Origin: an uncultured Oscillospiraceae bacterium
GTDB taxonomy: Bacteria > Bacillota > Clostridia > Oscillospirales > Ruminococcaceae
Length of the DNA: 64,000 bases
NCBI GenBank assembly: GCA_910579125.1
Contig: CAJTTH010000008.1
Coordinates: forward strand, 10,170-74,169
Reading direction: 5' to 3'
Shown: piece by piece, positions 41,973-50,537 of the stretch
Layout of the letters: each line of letters opens with the position of its first letter
How positions within the stretch are numbered: position 1 is the stretch's first letter
Translations under genes and position numbers: made by a program
Notes under the pieces: model-generated
Database searches by the model: none
What the model was told of the DNA's origin: nothing
What the model saw: the letters and a program-made list of their open reading frames with translations, nothing else

Positions 41973-42704
41973 CTATTCGGCAAGCGAACTTATCCCTCCG
42001 CCCAGAACCTCCGCCCACATCTTAACCACCGCGTCGATATCCGCAGTTGTAACGAGAAATCCGGCGTCCGATTTATTTCCTGTTATCGAAGACAGCGCTG
42101 TAACCGTCGGTATACCCACCGCCGCCGTCGGTATGCCGAGACGCCCGCGTGAAAGTTTACCGCGTTCGGAACCCGCTCCGCTGCCCGGAACGATCCCCGC
42201 GTCGCTGATCTGTACGGTCTTACCGATATAGCGCGGATTACGGCAAGCAAGCGCGTCTATGGCGATAACACAGTCAGCTTTCAGTTCACTCGCCGCCGCC
42301 TTGACCAGACGGGCCGTATCCAAACCCGTCCTCGCGGCGACGTCCGTCTCGATCGCCGAAAGCGAGTAGCGCACTCCGTGTCGGGCGGTCATTGAACGCA
42401 CGGCGGCAGCCCCGAGACTGTCCTGTGTGATATCGGGATTGCCCAGTCCCGCCGCGAAAAGCCGTCCGCACGGCGGCAGCACCTGCAAGAGCGCACGGCG
42501 AAACAACGCGGTCATTCCGCGCGCATACGGCTCGCCCTCCAGCGTTATATAGCGACCCGCAGGCTTGCCGACGCGCGCGGCAGCAGCCTCGCTGATCTTA
42601 ACGTCCGTTATTTTTATGTCGTTTATTGTTCGTGTAATCGCGGAAATCCCGTCCTTTCTGGAAAGGATCTCCGCCGCCTCAAAGGCAAGACCGGTATTGT
42701 CCAT
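41973..42704 (-). CDS. gpr: GPR endopeptidase, spore germination protease
   Basis: Degrades small acid-soluble spore proteins at germination (peptidase family A25). Family motifs are RYITLEGEP, AAGLGNPDITQDSLG and CVIAIDALACR, the last holding an aspartate of the active site, then ISDAGIVPGSGAG. At 243 residues it is clearly shorter than the Bacillus enzyme (about 370), and the N-terminal propeptide region is compact. AAGGAG precedes the ATG. It shows that the organism probably sporulates. I could not define a sigma-G promoter with confidence. Confidence 0.94.
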   Translation of the reverse strand: MDNTGLAFEAAEILSRKDGISAITRTINDIKITDVKISEAAAARVGKPAGRYITLEGEPYARGMTALFRRALLQVLPPCGRLFAAGLGNPDITQDSLGAAAVRSMTARHGVRYSLSAIETDVAARTGLDTARLVKAAASELKADCVIAIDALACRNPRYIGKTVQISDAGIVPGSGAGSERGKLSRGRLGIPTAAVGIPTVTALSSITGNKSDAGFLVTTADIDAVVKMWAEVLGGGISSLAE

Positions 42705-42724
42705 TTTTATTCTCCTTATTAAAC

Positions 42725-42845
42725 TTGTGTTGTATCACGGGAACGAAAGGACAATTTGTTCCCTCACACCCGTGCGGCAACACATTAAATTAAAACAAAC
42801 GAACTAACAGAGAGCAACAAAAAACAAAACGCCCGGCGCAGCGCT
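42725..42845. repeat. palindromic intergenic repeat, copy A
   Basis: TGTGTTGTATCACGGG (42726-42741) is an imperfect inverted match of CCCGTGCGGCAACACA (42769-42784), and GGAAC/GTTCC lies inside. The right part, through CACCCGTGCGGCAACACAT, the AGAGCAACA segment and GCCCGGCGCAGCGC, matches copy B at 60897-60970 over about 75 bp. The left arm ends near the gpr ribosome binding site. Confidence 0.65.
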
Positions 42846-43090
42846 CCCTCTAAGAGCCTGTATAGTTTCATCCCTCAACACGCCGCCTGCACCCCGTTTT
42901 GGCGCATAACTTCGTTGGTTTTTCTTGAAGCATTTTCCTCGAAGCAGATAATGCGTACATACATTATTTCGGCGAAAAAACGCCTTGTTCTGCACCAAAA
43001 CGCGGGCACATTAGCGTTTTGCCGCGTAGCGGCATAATGCGTGCATTTCAAGATACTAAACAGGCACTAATAAAAAATTTGAAAAACCCC
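42846..43090. other. spacer without recognised gene upstream of rpsT
   Basis: This 245-bp stretch between copy A of the repeat and the rpsT promoter contains short inverted segments (for example GCCGC/GCGGC near 43020-43035) but no coding region that I can support. A 64-codon open frame across it on the minus strand has no ribosome binding site. Confidence 0.5.
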
Positions 43091-43119
43091 TTGCATTTTA
43101 CCGCCTTATGTGTTATAAT
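43091..43119 (+). promoter_or_regulatory. sigma-A promoter of rpsT
   Basis: TTGCAT (43091-43096), 17-bp spacer and TATAAT (43114-43119). The leader to the ATG at 43267 is about 140 nt, long enough for autoregulation by bS20, but no defined structure was identified. Confidence 0.78.
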
Positions 43120-43266
43120 TAAATGTATTATGAGAAAAAATAAATCGAAATCACAATAAAAAGTAATTCTGCGCGGAATTTTTTGGTGAATATAAATAAA
43201 TCATACCCGAAAAAGCACGCAAAATACAGTCCTTTCGATTGAATAACAGCACGGAGGTGAAAAATA

Positions 43267-43506
43267 ATGCCGAATATTAAATCTGCCAAGAAGAGAGTTC
43301 TCATCTCTGAGGCGAGAACCGAAGCTAATAAGAGCGCAAAGTCAGCATTGAGAACTTCGATCAAGAAGGCTCGTGCAGAGGGCGCCGACGCTGCGACTAT
43401 CAAAGCTGCAAGCATTAGCGTTGACAAGGCTGCCGGCAAGGGTCTTATTCACAAGAATAAGGCAGCTCGTTTGAAGTCTCAGCTTGCTAAGAAAGCAAAC
43501 GCATAA
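43267..43506 (+). CDS. rpsT: 30S ribosomal protein bS20
   Basis: 79 residues, all helix-forming, starting MPNIKSAKKRVLISEARTEA. It binds 16S rRNA in the 30S body. GGAGGTG precedes the ATG. It is a single-gene unit with its own promoter and terminator, as in most Firmicutes. Confidence 0.97.
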   Translation: MPNIKSAKKRVLISEARTEANKSAKSALRTSIKKARAEGADAATIKAASISVDKAAGKGLIHKNKAARLKSQLAKKANA

Positions 43507-43519
43507 TCGCAAGGTTTCG

Positions 43520-43552
43520 CCCGCAGACTTCATGGTTTGCGGGTGATTTTTT
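43520..43552 (+). terminator. intrinsic terminator of rpsT
   Basis: CCCGCA (43520-43525) pairs with TGCGGG (43538-43543), followed by TGATTTTTT. The PNPOx-like gene starts 17 bp later, so read-through must supply it or a promoter lies within. Confidence 0.82.
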
Positions 43553-43568
43553 AGGAAAGGGGAAGCGT

Positions 43569-44054
43569 ATGATGACAGGCGTAGAAAGAGAAATTACGGA
43601 CATCAATGAAATTGAAGATATACTGCGTTCGGCAAGGGTGTGCCGTATTGCGCTGATAGACGGAGCGCATCCGTACATAATCCCGATGTGCTTCGCCTAT
43701 AACCTCAAGGGAGGAAAGCTGGAAATATACTTCCGCTGCGAGGAAAAGGGCAAGAAGATCGACCTTATCAAGGCGAACAACAACGCCGCGTTCGAGATCG
43801 ACAAGCTGCACGATATAGTCAAGACCGACTCCGAGTGCGGATTTGCCGCGAATTACCACAGCATTACCGGCACGGGAACAATAGAGAATATCACGGGTGT
43901 CGACAAAATAACGGGGCTTAATCTGCTTATGAAGAAGTACTTTGGCGGAACCCCCGAAAGCAAATACTCCGAGCAGTCGCTCAACAGCTACGCTATTCTG
44001 AAATTCACTGCGGGCGAGTTCTGTTGTAAGGAGCATAACCCCGTTGCGGGTTAA
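43569..44054 (+). CDS. PNPOx-like flavin-binding protein
   Basis: A 161-residue split-barrel protein of the pyridoxamine 5'-phosphate oxidase-like/NimA-like type. The motif CRIALIDGAHPYIIPMCFAY (residues 30-49) and YHSITGTGTIE (97-107) fit the FMN-binding barrel. Such proteins are usually flavin oxidoreductases or, in the Nim branch, confer nitroimidazole resistance; I cannot decide the substrate. GGAAAGGGG precedes the ATG. Confidence 0.9.
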   Translation: MMTGVEREITDINEIEDILRSARVCRIALIDGAHPYIIPMCFAYNLKGGKLEIYFRCEEKGKKIDLIKANNNAAFEIDKLHDIVKTDSECGFAANYHSITGTGTIENITGVDKITGLNLLMKKYFGGTPESKYSEQSLNSYAILKFTAGEFCCKEHNPVAG

Positions 44055-44106
44055 GACAGAATAAAATCAGCGAATTTATTAAATAGATTTTTTTACAGGA
44101 GCAATA

Positions 44107-46167
44107 ATGAATAAACACCAACTTATTAAATTATTCCGGGAGTGGCGCGAGGACGACGAGAACGAAAAAATCGTTGAGGCGGTCCTTGCTCTTCCCGACA
44201 GCGCTCTCGACGACGACATCCTCGATTGGCTCGTTGAGGCGTACATAGATATCGGCGAGTACAAGAAAGCTATCGCAGTTCTGGAAAGCCAGCGTCCGCG
44301 TCTTGAGGACGATTACAAATGGCATTTCCGCATGGGGCTTGCGCTGTACCGCGCTACCGGGGACGAGGAGTGCGAGGACGACGACAGTCTGCGCCGCAAT
44401 ATTCTCGAACGCGCCAAGGTGGCTCTGGCGCGCGGAATGAATATGAACCCTCCCGAGTCCGCGCTTGAAACCGCCGACAGGTATATGGAGCGTATCGAGG
44501 ACGAACTTGACGATCTGCGCGGCGACGACGATGACGAGATCGACGAGGACGGCGACTACGTTGAACTGTACGAGGAAGAGGAGATCGATGCTATCGAGGA
44601 GCATATCAAGGAGTACTACGGCGATTTCCCGACGGTTTTTCACGAGATAGTCTCGCCAGATATCCATTGCGATATCTGCATAGTTCCGCCGAGCAAGGAG
44701 CGGAATTATTACACTCTGCTGACAATGGGCATGGGCGCGCATATCATGAATATCCCGAAAGAGCTTGCCGAGGAGGAGTATGGCAGAGCCGAGCTGCTCA
44801 TCTGTCTGCCGCCCGACTGGAAGGTCGGCGAGAACAGCGAGGAGTGGTTCTGGCCTATTTCGCTGCTCAAAAATCTCGCCCGTCTGCCTATAAACTGCGA
44901 CACATGGCTCGGCTGGGGGCACTCCGTCGATCATCAGCAGCCGTTTGCGGAAACGACCGAGCTTTGCGGTTCGCTGCTCATCTATCCTGAGAACGTCGAG
45001 GACGGCGCGGATGTTTGCGTTCTGCCGAACGGCGACAACGTCAACTTCTTCGAGGTGATACCGATTTACCGCGAGGAAATGAACCTCAAGATAGATAATG
45101 ACACCAAGGCTCTGCTGGAAAGAATGCAGAATGTAAGCCACGTTGTCAACATTGAACGCGAGAACACCTGCGCGGATTATCAGCCGCCAAAGCACATACC
45201 CGTCGATTGCATAAGCGACCACTCCGACAAAATAACCGAGAAGAATCTCCCGCTTCCGCTTATCAACGGCGCAAACCATATCGCGATATTTATGCGTTGG
45301 TGTATCGAACACGATCTTGTCGCGCCCGAGTTCTACCGCGAATGTCCCGATATCGTCGAGGGCGTAAAGAGCGGCAAGGATACGGACATACGCGAGTTTA
45401 TACTGCGCTTTTTTGACGGAGACCTTGAGATATATCAGCTCAACTTCCTCGGCGCGGGCTTTGCTCATAATTATTACAACTGGGAGCGCAGTGACGCGGA
45501 GTACTTCTACCCCGCCGACGTTGACGACTACGCTGAGAAATATTTCGGCACGGAAAAATACAACAGCGAGGAGTTTCAGGACGAGGCGTATTTGTTTGTG
45601 CCGTTTAACGAGGAATATTATCAGGGCATGAGTATGTATATAGAACGCGCGTTTTTGGCGTTCTACCCCGGGTTTGCGGACTACCAGCACGGCCGCTCCG
45701 AATTGGCGTTTAAAAAGGTTGAGAAAGCACTGGAGCTGAAAGTCCATGTTCCGCGGCATTTTGATGAGATCGCACAGGAATACAAGATCGCCGCGAACGA
45801 GGCAAAGGGCAAAAACTATACTCCAATACTTGTGATACTTGAGGACAACGCTTTAATTACCGATCCGCAGGACTTTGCGGATATACTGGAAGACAGCCTC
45901 AACCCGTTTTTAGAGAATATCGCGATCGTGAACATACCCTCGCGCAGCATGTTTAAATGGGTTGAAGAGAATTTCAACCGCGTTTCTCCCATAATGCTCC
46001 CGACGGACGAGCGTATTACGGAGCTGCAAAGCGCCGCGGCGGAAAAGTTCGGGGCTGCACCCGCCGTGCTTACGTTCACAGATGAAAAGTCTACTTTATT
46101 TATGCCGATTGGTCTCGGACAGTACACGCGCTTTACCGGCGCGGGGATAATCTCGGAGGAAGAATAA
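44107..46167 (+). CDS. TPR-like and SUFU-like multidomain protein
   Basis: A 686-residue cytoplasmic protein. Residues 1-130 are helical and TPR-like (WLVEAYIDIGEYKKAIAVLE). Residues 131-165 are a very acidic stretch (DDDDEIDEDGD). Residues 165-325 match the suppressor-of-fused domain: HCDICIVPPSKERNYYTLLT, GRAELLICLPPDW, WPISLLKNLARLP and the WLGWGHSV segment. Residues 390-535 form another domain (NHIAIFMRWCIEHDLVAPEF), of a type I recall in SUFU-linked proteins. Residues 570-686 are a third, unnamed domain. Bacterial SUFU proteins often act as immunity proteins in toxin systems, but no toxin gene is adjacent. AGGAG precedes the ATG. Confidence 0.85.
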   Translation: MNKHQLIKLFREWREDDENEKIVEAVLALPDSALDDDILDWLVEAYIDIGEYKKAIAVLESQRPRLEDDYKWHFRMGLALYRATGDEECEDDDSLRRNILERAKVALARGMNMNPPESALETADRYMERIEDELDDLRGDDDDEIDEDGDYVELYEEEEIDAIEEHIKEYYGDFPTVFHEIVSPDIHCDICIVPPSKERNYYTLLTMGMGAHIMNIPKELAEEEYGRAELLICLPPDWKVGENSEEWFWPISLLKNLARLPINCDTWLGWGHSVDHQQPFAETTELCGSLLIYPENVEDGADVCVLPNGDNVNFFEVIPIYREEMNLKIDNDTKALLERMQNVSHVVNIERENTCADYQPPKHIPVDCISDHSDKITEKNLPLPLINGANHIAIFMRWCIEHDLVAPEFYRECPDIVEGVKSGKDTDIREFILRFFDGDLEIYQLNFLGAGFAHNYYNWERSDAEYFYPADVDDYAEKYFGTEKYNSEEFQDEAYLFVPFNEEYYQGMSMYIERAFLAFYPGFADYQHGRSELAFKKVEKALELKVHVPRHFDEIAQEYKIAANEAKGKNYTPILVILEDNALITDPQDFADILEDSLNPFLENIAIVNIPSRSMFKWVEENFNRVSPIMLPTDERITELQSAAAEKFGAAPAVLTFTDEKSTLFMPIGLGQYTRFTGAGIISEEE

Positions 46168-46222
46168 TTCGTTCGGTTTTCCCATAATAAGACATACCTC
46201 GCAGTTAAATTTGTAATTCGTA

Positions 46223-46251
46223 TTGATTTTTGGAAAATATTGGATTATAAT
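46223..46251 (+). promoter_or_regulatory. sigma-A promoter of the lipoprotein gene
   Basis: TTGATT (46223-46228), 17-bp spacer and TATAAT (46246-46251), 31 bp before the ATG at 46283. Confidence 0.75.
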
Positions 46252-46282
46252 TACAGTACCATAATTGCGGAGGTGTGTATTT

Positions 46283-47116
46283 ATGAAAAGAATTATTGTC
46301 GAATTTTTCTCGGCGGCGTTGCTGCTTGGGGGAATTATCCGTTTGTGCGGGTGCAGCGAGGTGGAGGAGAACTACCTCCCCGAAAACTGCACAGAAACTG
46401 CCGAGGACGAATTCAGCACATGCGAGACGGTTCCCGTTGAAAACCAAAGCCCCGCCGCAGAGGGAAATTCCACAAAAAGTGACATCAGCAAACCCGAAGC
46501 GGTACAAACCGCCAACGTCATTCCCGAACCGAAAACCGCTTCCGCAATAAACGGCAGCACATATACCTTTTCACTGGACAACGTTTACTCTCAGGGCGAA
46601 TACTACACGGTGAGTGTTACGGGCGTAAAACGCGGCGATACGTTCGGGGACTTCGGGATCGTTCTTTCAAAGGACGGAGCGGAACTGTGCAGGCTTGAGA
46701 TTAACGTTCCCGAGGGCGAAAGGTTTATAATACTGGACAGCGTTGCCGAGGGAATATCATACGGCTGCGGAATAATTTCCAATATGCGCGATTTTGCGGC
46801 GGAAAACTATCCCGATATTATTCAACTGGATTTCTACAAGGAAAACGAACTTGAGATCCCGCAGTACGGACGCTATTTCGCCGTGTTCGACGGCGAGCTT
46901 ACCGAGCTTGACATATACGAAAACGGCACAAAAACCGAGCCGCGCGGAACTCACCCGGAGCTTCGCGGCAAGGGGAGAATGGTGCAGCACCTTTGCGTAT
47001 ACACACCCTCGGGCAAATCGCTTATGGTTGAGAAGTATGAATATATTTTTGACCTTGAAAACCGGCGGCTGAACAGGCGGAAAGTGGATTTTCTCGGGTG
47101 GGACGTTGATAATTAA
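46283..47116 (+). CDS. lipoprotein of unknown function
   Basis: A 277-residue protein with a short signal peptide and the lipobox RLCGC (Cys at about residue 24), so it is probably an outer-surface lipoprotein. A Glu/Thr/Asn-rich linker (residues 25-75) precedes a beta-rich domain in which I see no named family. The ATG at 46283 has GGAGGTG upstream. It has its own promoter and leads 24 bp later into a GNAT gene. Confidence 0.8.
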   Translation: MKRIIVEFFSAALLLGGIIRLCGCSEVEENYLPENCTETAEDEFSTCETVPVENQSPAAEGNSTKSDISKPEAVQTANVIPEPKTASAINGSTYTFSLDNVYSQGEYYTVSVTGVKRGDTFGDFGIVLSKDGAELCRLEINVPEGERFIILDSVAEGISYGCGIISNMRDFAAENYPDIIQLDFYKENELEIPQYGRYFAVFDGELTELDIYENGTKTEPRGTHPELRGKGRMVQHLCVYTPSGKSLMVEKYEYIFDLENRRLNRRKVDFLGWDVDN

Positions 47117-47140
47117 ATTATAATTTCGCGGTGGTGAAAT

Positions 47141-47584
47141 ATGGAATTAAAATTGATAACATCGGAAAGTGCGGAATGGAACGAGGTTATTGAATTTGCG
47201 GAGGGCTGTTCGTGGGGCGCGGGAAAAACTCTCGCGGATAAAATGCGCCAGAATGATTTTAAGGATTGGGAACGTGTGATCATCGCAAAAAATCAAGAAA
47301 ATATTTTGGGGTATTGTACCGCTGCAAAAACAGACTGTATTCCCGATCTTTTATATACGCCTTATATAGGATTTGTGTTTGTGAGCGAGGAATTCCGAGG
47401 AAACAGGCTGAGTCAGAAGCTGATCCTTTTTGCAATGTCTTACCTGAAAAAAACGGGATTTGATAAGGTTTATATAGTCAGCGATCATATAAACCTGTAT
47501 GAGAAATACGGGTTTGAGGTGATAGATGAACGGTTAGCGCCGTGGGGAGAAATTGAAAAAATTTATATGCGGGAATTAAGGTGA
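47141..47584 (+). CDS. GNAT family N-acetyltransferase
   Basis: A 147-residue acetyltransferase. The CoA-binding region lies at FVFVSEEFRGNRLSQKLI (residues 74-91), where the usual Gly of the loop is partly replaced (RGNRLS). The C-terminal NLYEKYGFEVID is typical. GGTGG precedes the ATG. It follows the lipoprotein gene by 24 bp and precedes the HD gene by 29 bp. The substrate is unknown. Confidence 0.88.
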   Translation: MELKLITSESAEWNEVIEFAEGCSWGAGKTLADKMRQNDFKDWERVIIAKNQENILGYCTAAKTDCIPDLLYTPYIGFVFVSEEFRGNRLSQKLILFAMSYLKKTGFDKVYIVSDHINLYEKYGFEVIDERLAPWGEIEKIYMRELR

Positions 47585-47613
47585 ATTCAAGTTTACTCGT
47601 CAAAGGAGATATT

Positions 47614-48198
47614 ATGACCGACAAGGAACTTTTTCTGGACATTTACAGGAAAAACATAACCCGCGAGGGCTCGGACAGGCTGCTTGATTTTCTGGAGAAT
47701 AAGAGCGACTTTTTCACCGCGCCCGCGTCCACGCGGTACCATAACGCGTTTGAGGGCGGTCTGCTGCGCCATTCGCTGAACGTTTACGAGTGTCTTGTGC
47801 ATTATCTTGAGCGCGAACGCGTTAAGGATACATACAAGCTGAACGTCTCCGACGAGACCGCGGCGGTCGTCGCTCTGCTGCACGACGTGTGCAAGGTGAA
47901 CTTCTACACCGTGTCGTACCGCAACGCCAAGGACGAAAAGACGGGACAGTGGGAAAAAGTGCCGTACTATACGATAAACGACACGCTCCCATACGGTCAC
48001 GGGGAAAAAAGCGTGTATATGGTAAGCGGCTTTATTCGGCTTTCACGCGAGGAGGCTATGGCTATACGCTGGCACATGGGTTTCTCGGGCATCGAGGACA
48101 AGAATACTATCGGCAGAGCACTCGAAAAGTACCCTCTGGCGTTCGCGCTGTCAGTAGCGGATATGGAGGCAAGCTACTTTCTGGAGGGCGGCGAATAA
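47614..48198 (+). CDS. HD domain phosphohydrolase
   Basis: A 194-residue metal-dependent phosphohydrolase-type protein. The HD motifs are visible as YHNAFEGGLLRHSLNVYE (His), AALLHDVCKVNF (His-Asp), RWHMG (His) and VADMEASYF (Asp). The substrate (a nucleotide or nucleic acid) cannot be told. The start at 47614 has AAAGGAG 5 nt upstream and gives MTDKELFLDIYRK; an upstream start in frame has no support. A strong terminator follows. Confidence 0.9.
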   Translation: MTDKELFLDIYRKNITREGSDRLLDFLENKSDFFTAPASTRYHNAFEGGLLRHSLNVYECLVHYLERERVKDTYKLNVSDETAAVVALLHDVCKVNFYTVSYRNAKDEKTGQWEKVPYYTINDTLPYGHGEKSVYMVSGFIRLSREEAMAIRWHMGFSGIEDKNTIGRALEKYPLAFALSVADMEASYFLEGGE

Positions 48199-48222
48199 GC
48201 GTCCGTGCCGCGTTATAATTAT

Positions 48223-48254
48223 GTCGGTTTCCAATTTGGAGACCGGCTTTTTTT
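48223..48254 (+). terminator. intrinsic terminator behind the HD gene
   Basis: A 10-bp stem (48223-48232 with 48238-48247, loop AATTT) is followed by seven Ts. Confidence 0.9.
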
Positions 48255-48329
48255 ACATAATTTTCCTTTAAGAATAGCGGCGGCGGCTTTTGGAAAAACT
48301 ATCTTTCAATAACGTCAAAGGAGAATTTT

Positions 48330-49466
48330 ATGAAAAAGCTCGTATGTGTTTTATCCTGTTTTACATTATTTGCGGCGACGCTGTTTATGCCGAGCGAACG
48401 CGCTTACGCAGCGTCGGCAAAGGCGGAAATATTGATTGAAGCGGAAACGGGACAGGTGCTGTTTTCGCAGAACGCGGACAAAAAGCTGCCCATGGCGTCG
48501 ATAACCAAAACCATGTCGCTGCTTATTTTCGCGGAGGAAATAGCCGCGGGAAAACTCTCAGTCGAGGATAAGGTCAAAGCAAGCTCCTACGCGTCGAGCG
48601 CGGATGGTTCGGTCATCTGGCTGAACGCGGGCGAGGAAATGACGGCGGCAGAGCTGCTCGAGGCGGTTATCGTAAGCTCCGCGAACGACGCCTGCATCGC
48701 GCTTGCCGAGCACGTTTCGGGGAGCGAGGCTGCATTCGTCAAGCGCATGAACGAGCGCGCCCGTGAACTCGGAATGACAGATACGCGCTACGCAAACTGC
48801 GTCGGGTACGACGACAATCTGCACTACTCGACGGCGCGTGACATCGCCATTGTCACCGCCGAGCTGATGAAGCACGAGGTTTACCGCGGCTGGATGCTGA
48901 CGTGGCTGGACTATCTGCGCGGCGGAGAAACTCAGCTCGTGAACACCAACAAGCTGATACGCACCTACAACGGTATACTCGGCGGAAAAACGGGCACAAC
49001 CGACAACGCGGGCTGCTGTCTGACTGTCTGCGCCGAACGCGGAGATATGCGGCTGGTCGCGGTAACGCTCGGCTGCGCGGACGACGACGAGCGTTTCTCC
49101 TCAGCAAAAGAACTGCTGGATTACGGGTTCGGCGGCTTTGAAAAATTCACTCCCGAAACAGACTATACGCAGATCAAGCCTATAAAAGTGACGCATGGCA
49201 CGGAACAGGAGATCGACCCGATAATCGAGACGCAGGGCGTGGACTGCGTCATCAAAAAGGGGCGCTCCGCCGACGTAAAATATGAGTACACGTTTGTCGA
49301 GCAATGCGAAGCGCCAGTTGAAAAAGGACAGTTTCTCGGGGAATATCTTGTAACACTCGACGGCGCGGAGGTGTTCCGTTCGGAGATGATAGCCGCTCAC
49401 GATATCCCCAAAATGAACTTCTGGCGGTGCTTGTGGCTTATCGTTTCGGAAATGGTGGAGTTCTGA
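48330..49466 (+). CDS. D-alanyl-D-alanine carboxypeptidase
   Basis: A penicillin-binding D,D-carboxypeptidase (family S11, DacA/DacF type) that trims peptidoglycan stem peptides. 378 residues: a signal peptide (1-27, cut after AYA), the catalytic domain with Ser57-Ile-Thr-Lys60, Ser117-Ala-Asn119 and Lys220-Thr-Gly, and the family's C-terminal beta domain. The last 25 residues (FWRCLWLIVSEMVEF end) form an amphipathic membrane-anchoring segment. AAAGGAG precedes the ATG. In spore formers such enzymes also act on the cortex; I cannot tell which role applies. Confidence 0.94.
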   Translation: MKKLVCVLSCFTLFAATLFMPSERAYAASAKAEILIEAETGQVLFSQNADKKLPMASITKTMSLLIFAEEIAAGKLSVEDKVKASSYASSADGSVIWLNAGEEMTAAELLEAVIVSSANDACIALAEHVSGSEAAFVKRMNERARELGMTDTRYANCVGYDDNLHYSTARDIAIVTAELMKHEVYRGWMLTWLDYLRGGETQLVNTNKLIRTYNGILGGKTGTTDNAGCCLTVCAERGDMRLVAVTLGCADDDERFSSAKELLDYGFGGFEKFTPETDYTQIKPIKVTHGTEQEIDPIIETQGVDCVIKKGRSADVKYEYTFVEQCEAPVEKGQFLGEYLVTLDGAEVFRSEMIAAHDIPKMNFWRCLWLIVSEMVEF

Positions 49467-49519
49467 TTTTCCGGTCTGTTACAGGCAAAAAAATTTTCCC
49501 GAGACTTGCGGAATATTTT

Positions 49520-49561
49520 CCCTCATTACCGCAACAATATATTTGTTGAATTTAATGAGGG
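49520..49561 (+). promoter_or_regulatory. long hairpin that covers the adaptor gene's ribosome binding site
   Basis: CCCTCATTA (49520-49528) pairs exactly with TAATGAGGG (49553-49561), and inside it CAACAA (49532-49537) pairs with TTGTTG (49543-49548). The right arm contains GAGGG, the start of the Shine-Dalgarno of the ATG at 49573. It could be an RNA switch that hides the ribosome binding site, or a protein operator. Confidence 0.6.
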
Positions 49562-49572
49562 GGCTGATACAG

Positions 49573-50511
49573 ATGAAAAAAGTGATAGCAGTTTTGGGGA
49601 TAGGGACGGTTCTGGCGGTAATAGCCGGAGCTGTTCCGCGCGCGGTGGAGAGCGCAACACCCGTTTCCGAAACGCTCAGGGCAAGCGTGAGAAACTACAA
49701 CGAAGCCGTAGTCGGAACGGGCGAGCTCGCTTACTTAGGTCAGCACGAGATAACGTCCGCACTTCCGCTAGTTCTTGAAAAAATATTGGTTCGCGAGGGA
49801 GACATAGTCGAGGTCGGCGATACCGTTGCGGTCATTGACAGAGAATCATCCGCCGCGCTTATCGAAAGTCTCGGACAGGTCACGGCGCTGGCTATTTCGG
49901 CAAGCAATCTGTCTACGGCAGTCGCATTGCTCCCCGAGAAGATAACCTCGGACTGCTCGGGACGTGTTATTTCCACGGCTAACAGCGGACAGGCCGTGCA
50001 GAGCGGTTACAGTATCGCGACTGTCGCGCAGACGGAGGAGCTCGCGGTCACGGCAGCGGTAAGCGAGCTTGACATCGCAAAGGTCGCAGTCGGACAGAAT
50101 GTGATTTTTTACCTCGCGGCGTACCCCGGCGACGTGTTTTTCGGCAAGGTTTCGGCGATAGCGCAGGCGGCGAGAAATCAATATAACGGGGCTGTTCTCG
50201 AAACGGTGGTCGACGTTACGGTAACGCCCGACGATCCCGACGGGCGTTTGAGATCGGGGCTGTCGGCGGAGGTCGAGATACAGCTTTCCGCGCCCAGACA
50301 GATCTGCGTTCTCCCGTATTCGGCGATTGCGCAGGACGGCGCGGGCGAGTACGTTTACGTTTATGAGGACGGAAAGGCTGTTCGGCGCGATATTTTCACG
50401 GGCGCGGAATTCGCTGACGGCACGGAGATCAGAAAAGGCGTTTCGACAAGCGATATCGTCTTTAAGAACCCGGAGGAGATCGCCGAAAGAAATTATATAA
50501 GAATATCATAA
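49573..50511 (+). CDS. MacA-like efflux adaptor (periplasmic adaptor family)
   Basis: A 312-residue membrane-fusion protein. The N-terminus has one hydrophobic segment (signal anchor, residues 3-22). A lipoyl-like pair follows: ALPLVLEKILVREGDIVEVGDTVAVID, then DCSGRVISTANSGQAVQSG. There is no long coiled-coil hairpin; only about 25 helical residues join the two lipoyl halves, unlike Gram-negative MacA. A beta-barrel and C-terminal domain complete it. It precedes a MacB-like permease by 26 bp. In Gram-positive bacteria such pairs export peptides or lipids. The start is fixed by GAGGGGG. Confidence 0.87.
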   Translation: MKKVIAVLGIGTVLAVIAGAVPRAVESATPVSETLRASVRNYNEAVVGTGELAYLGQHEITSALPLVLEKILVREGDIVEVGDTVAVIDRESSAALIESLGQVTALAISASNLSTAVALLPEKITSDCSGRVISTANSGQAVQSGYSIATVAQTEELAVTAAVSELDIAKVAVGQNVIFYLAAYPGDVFFGKVSAIAQAARNQYNGAVLETVVDVTVTPDDPDGRLRSGLSAEVEIQLSAPRQICVLPYSAIAQDGAGEYVYVYEDGKAVRRDIFTGAEFADGTEIRKGVSTSDIVFKNPEEIAERNYIRIS

Positions 50512-50537
50512 CGCACGGGTAAGGAATTGAGGTAAAA

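Noticed and set aside
42804..42998. 64-codon minus-strand frame between gpr and rpsT
   Set aside because: It lies in and beside repeat copy A and has no start signal.
44131..45759. 542-codon minus-strand frame opposite the SUFU-like protein
   Set aside because: A shadow frame; the + strand has the ribosome site, the domains and the matching neighbours.
48255..48329. Promoter of the D,D-carboxypeptidase gene
   Set aside because: The 75-bp space behind the terminator is likely to hold one, but no pair of boxes with acceptable spacing could be picked out.
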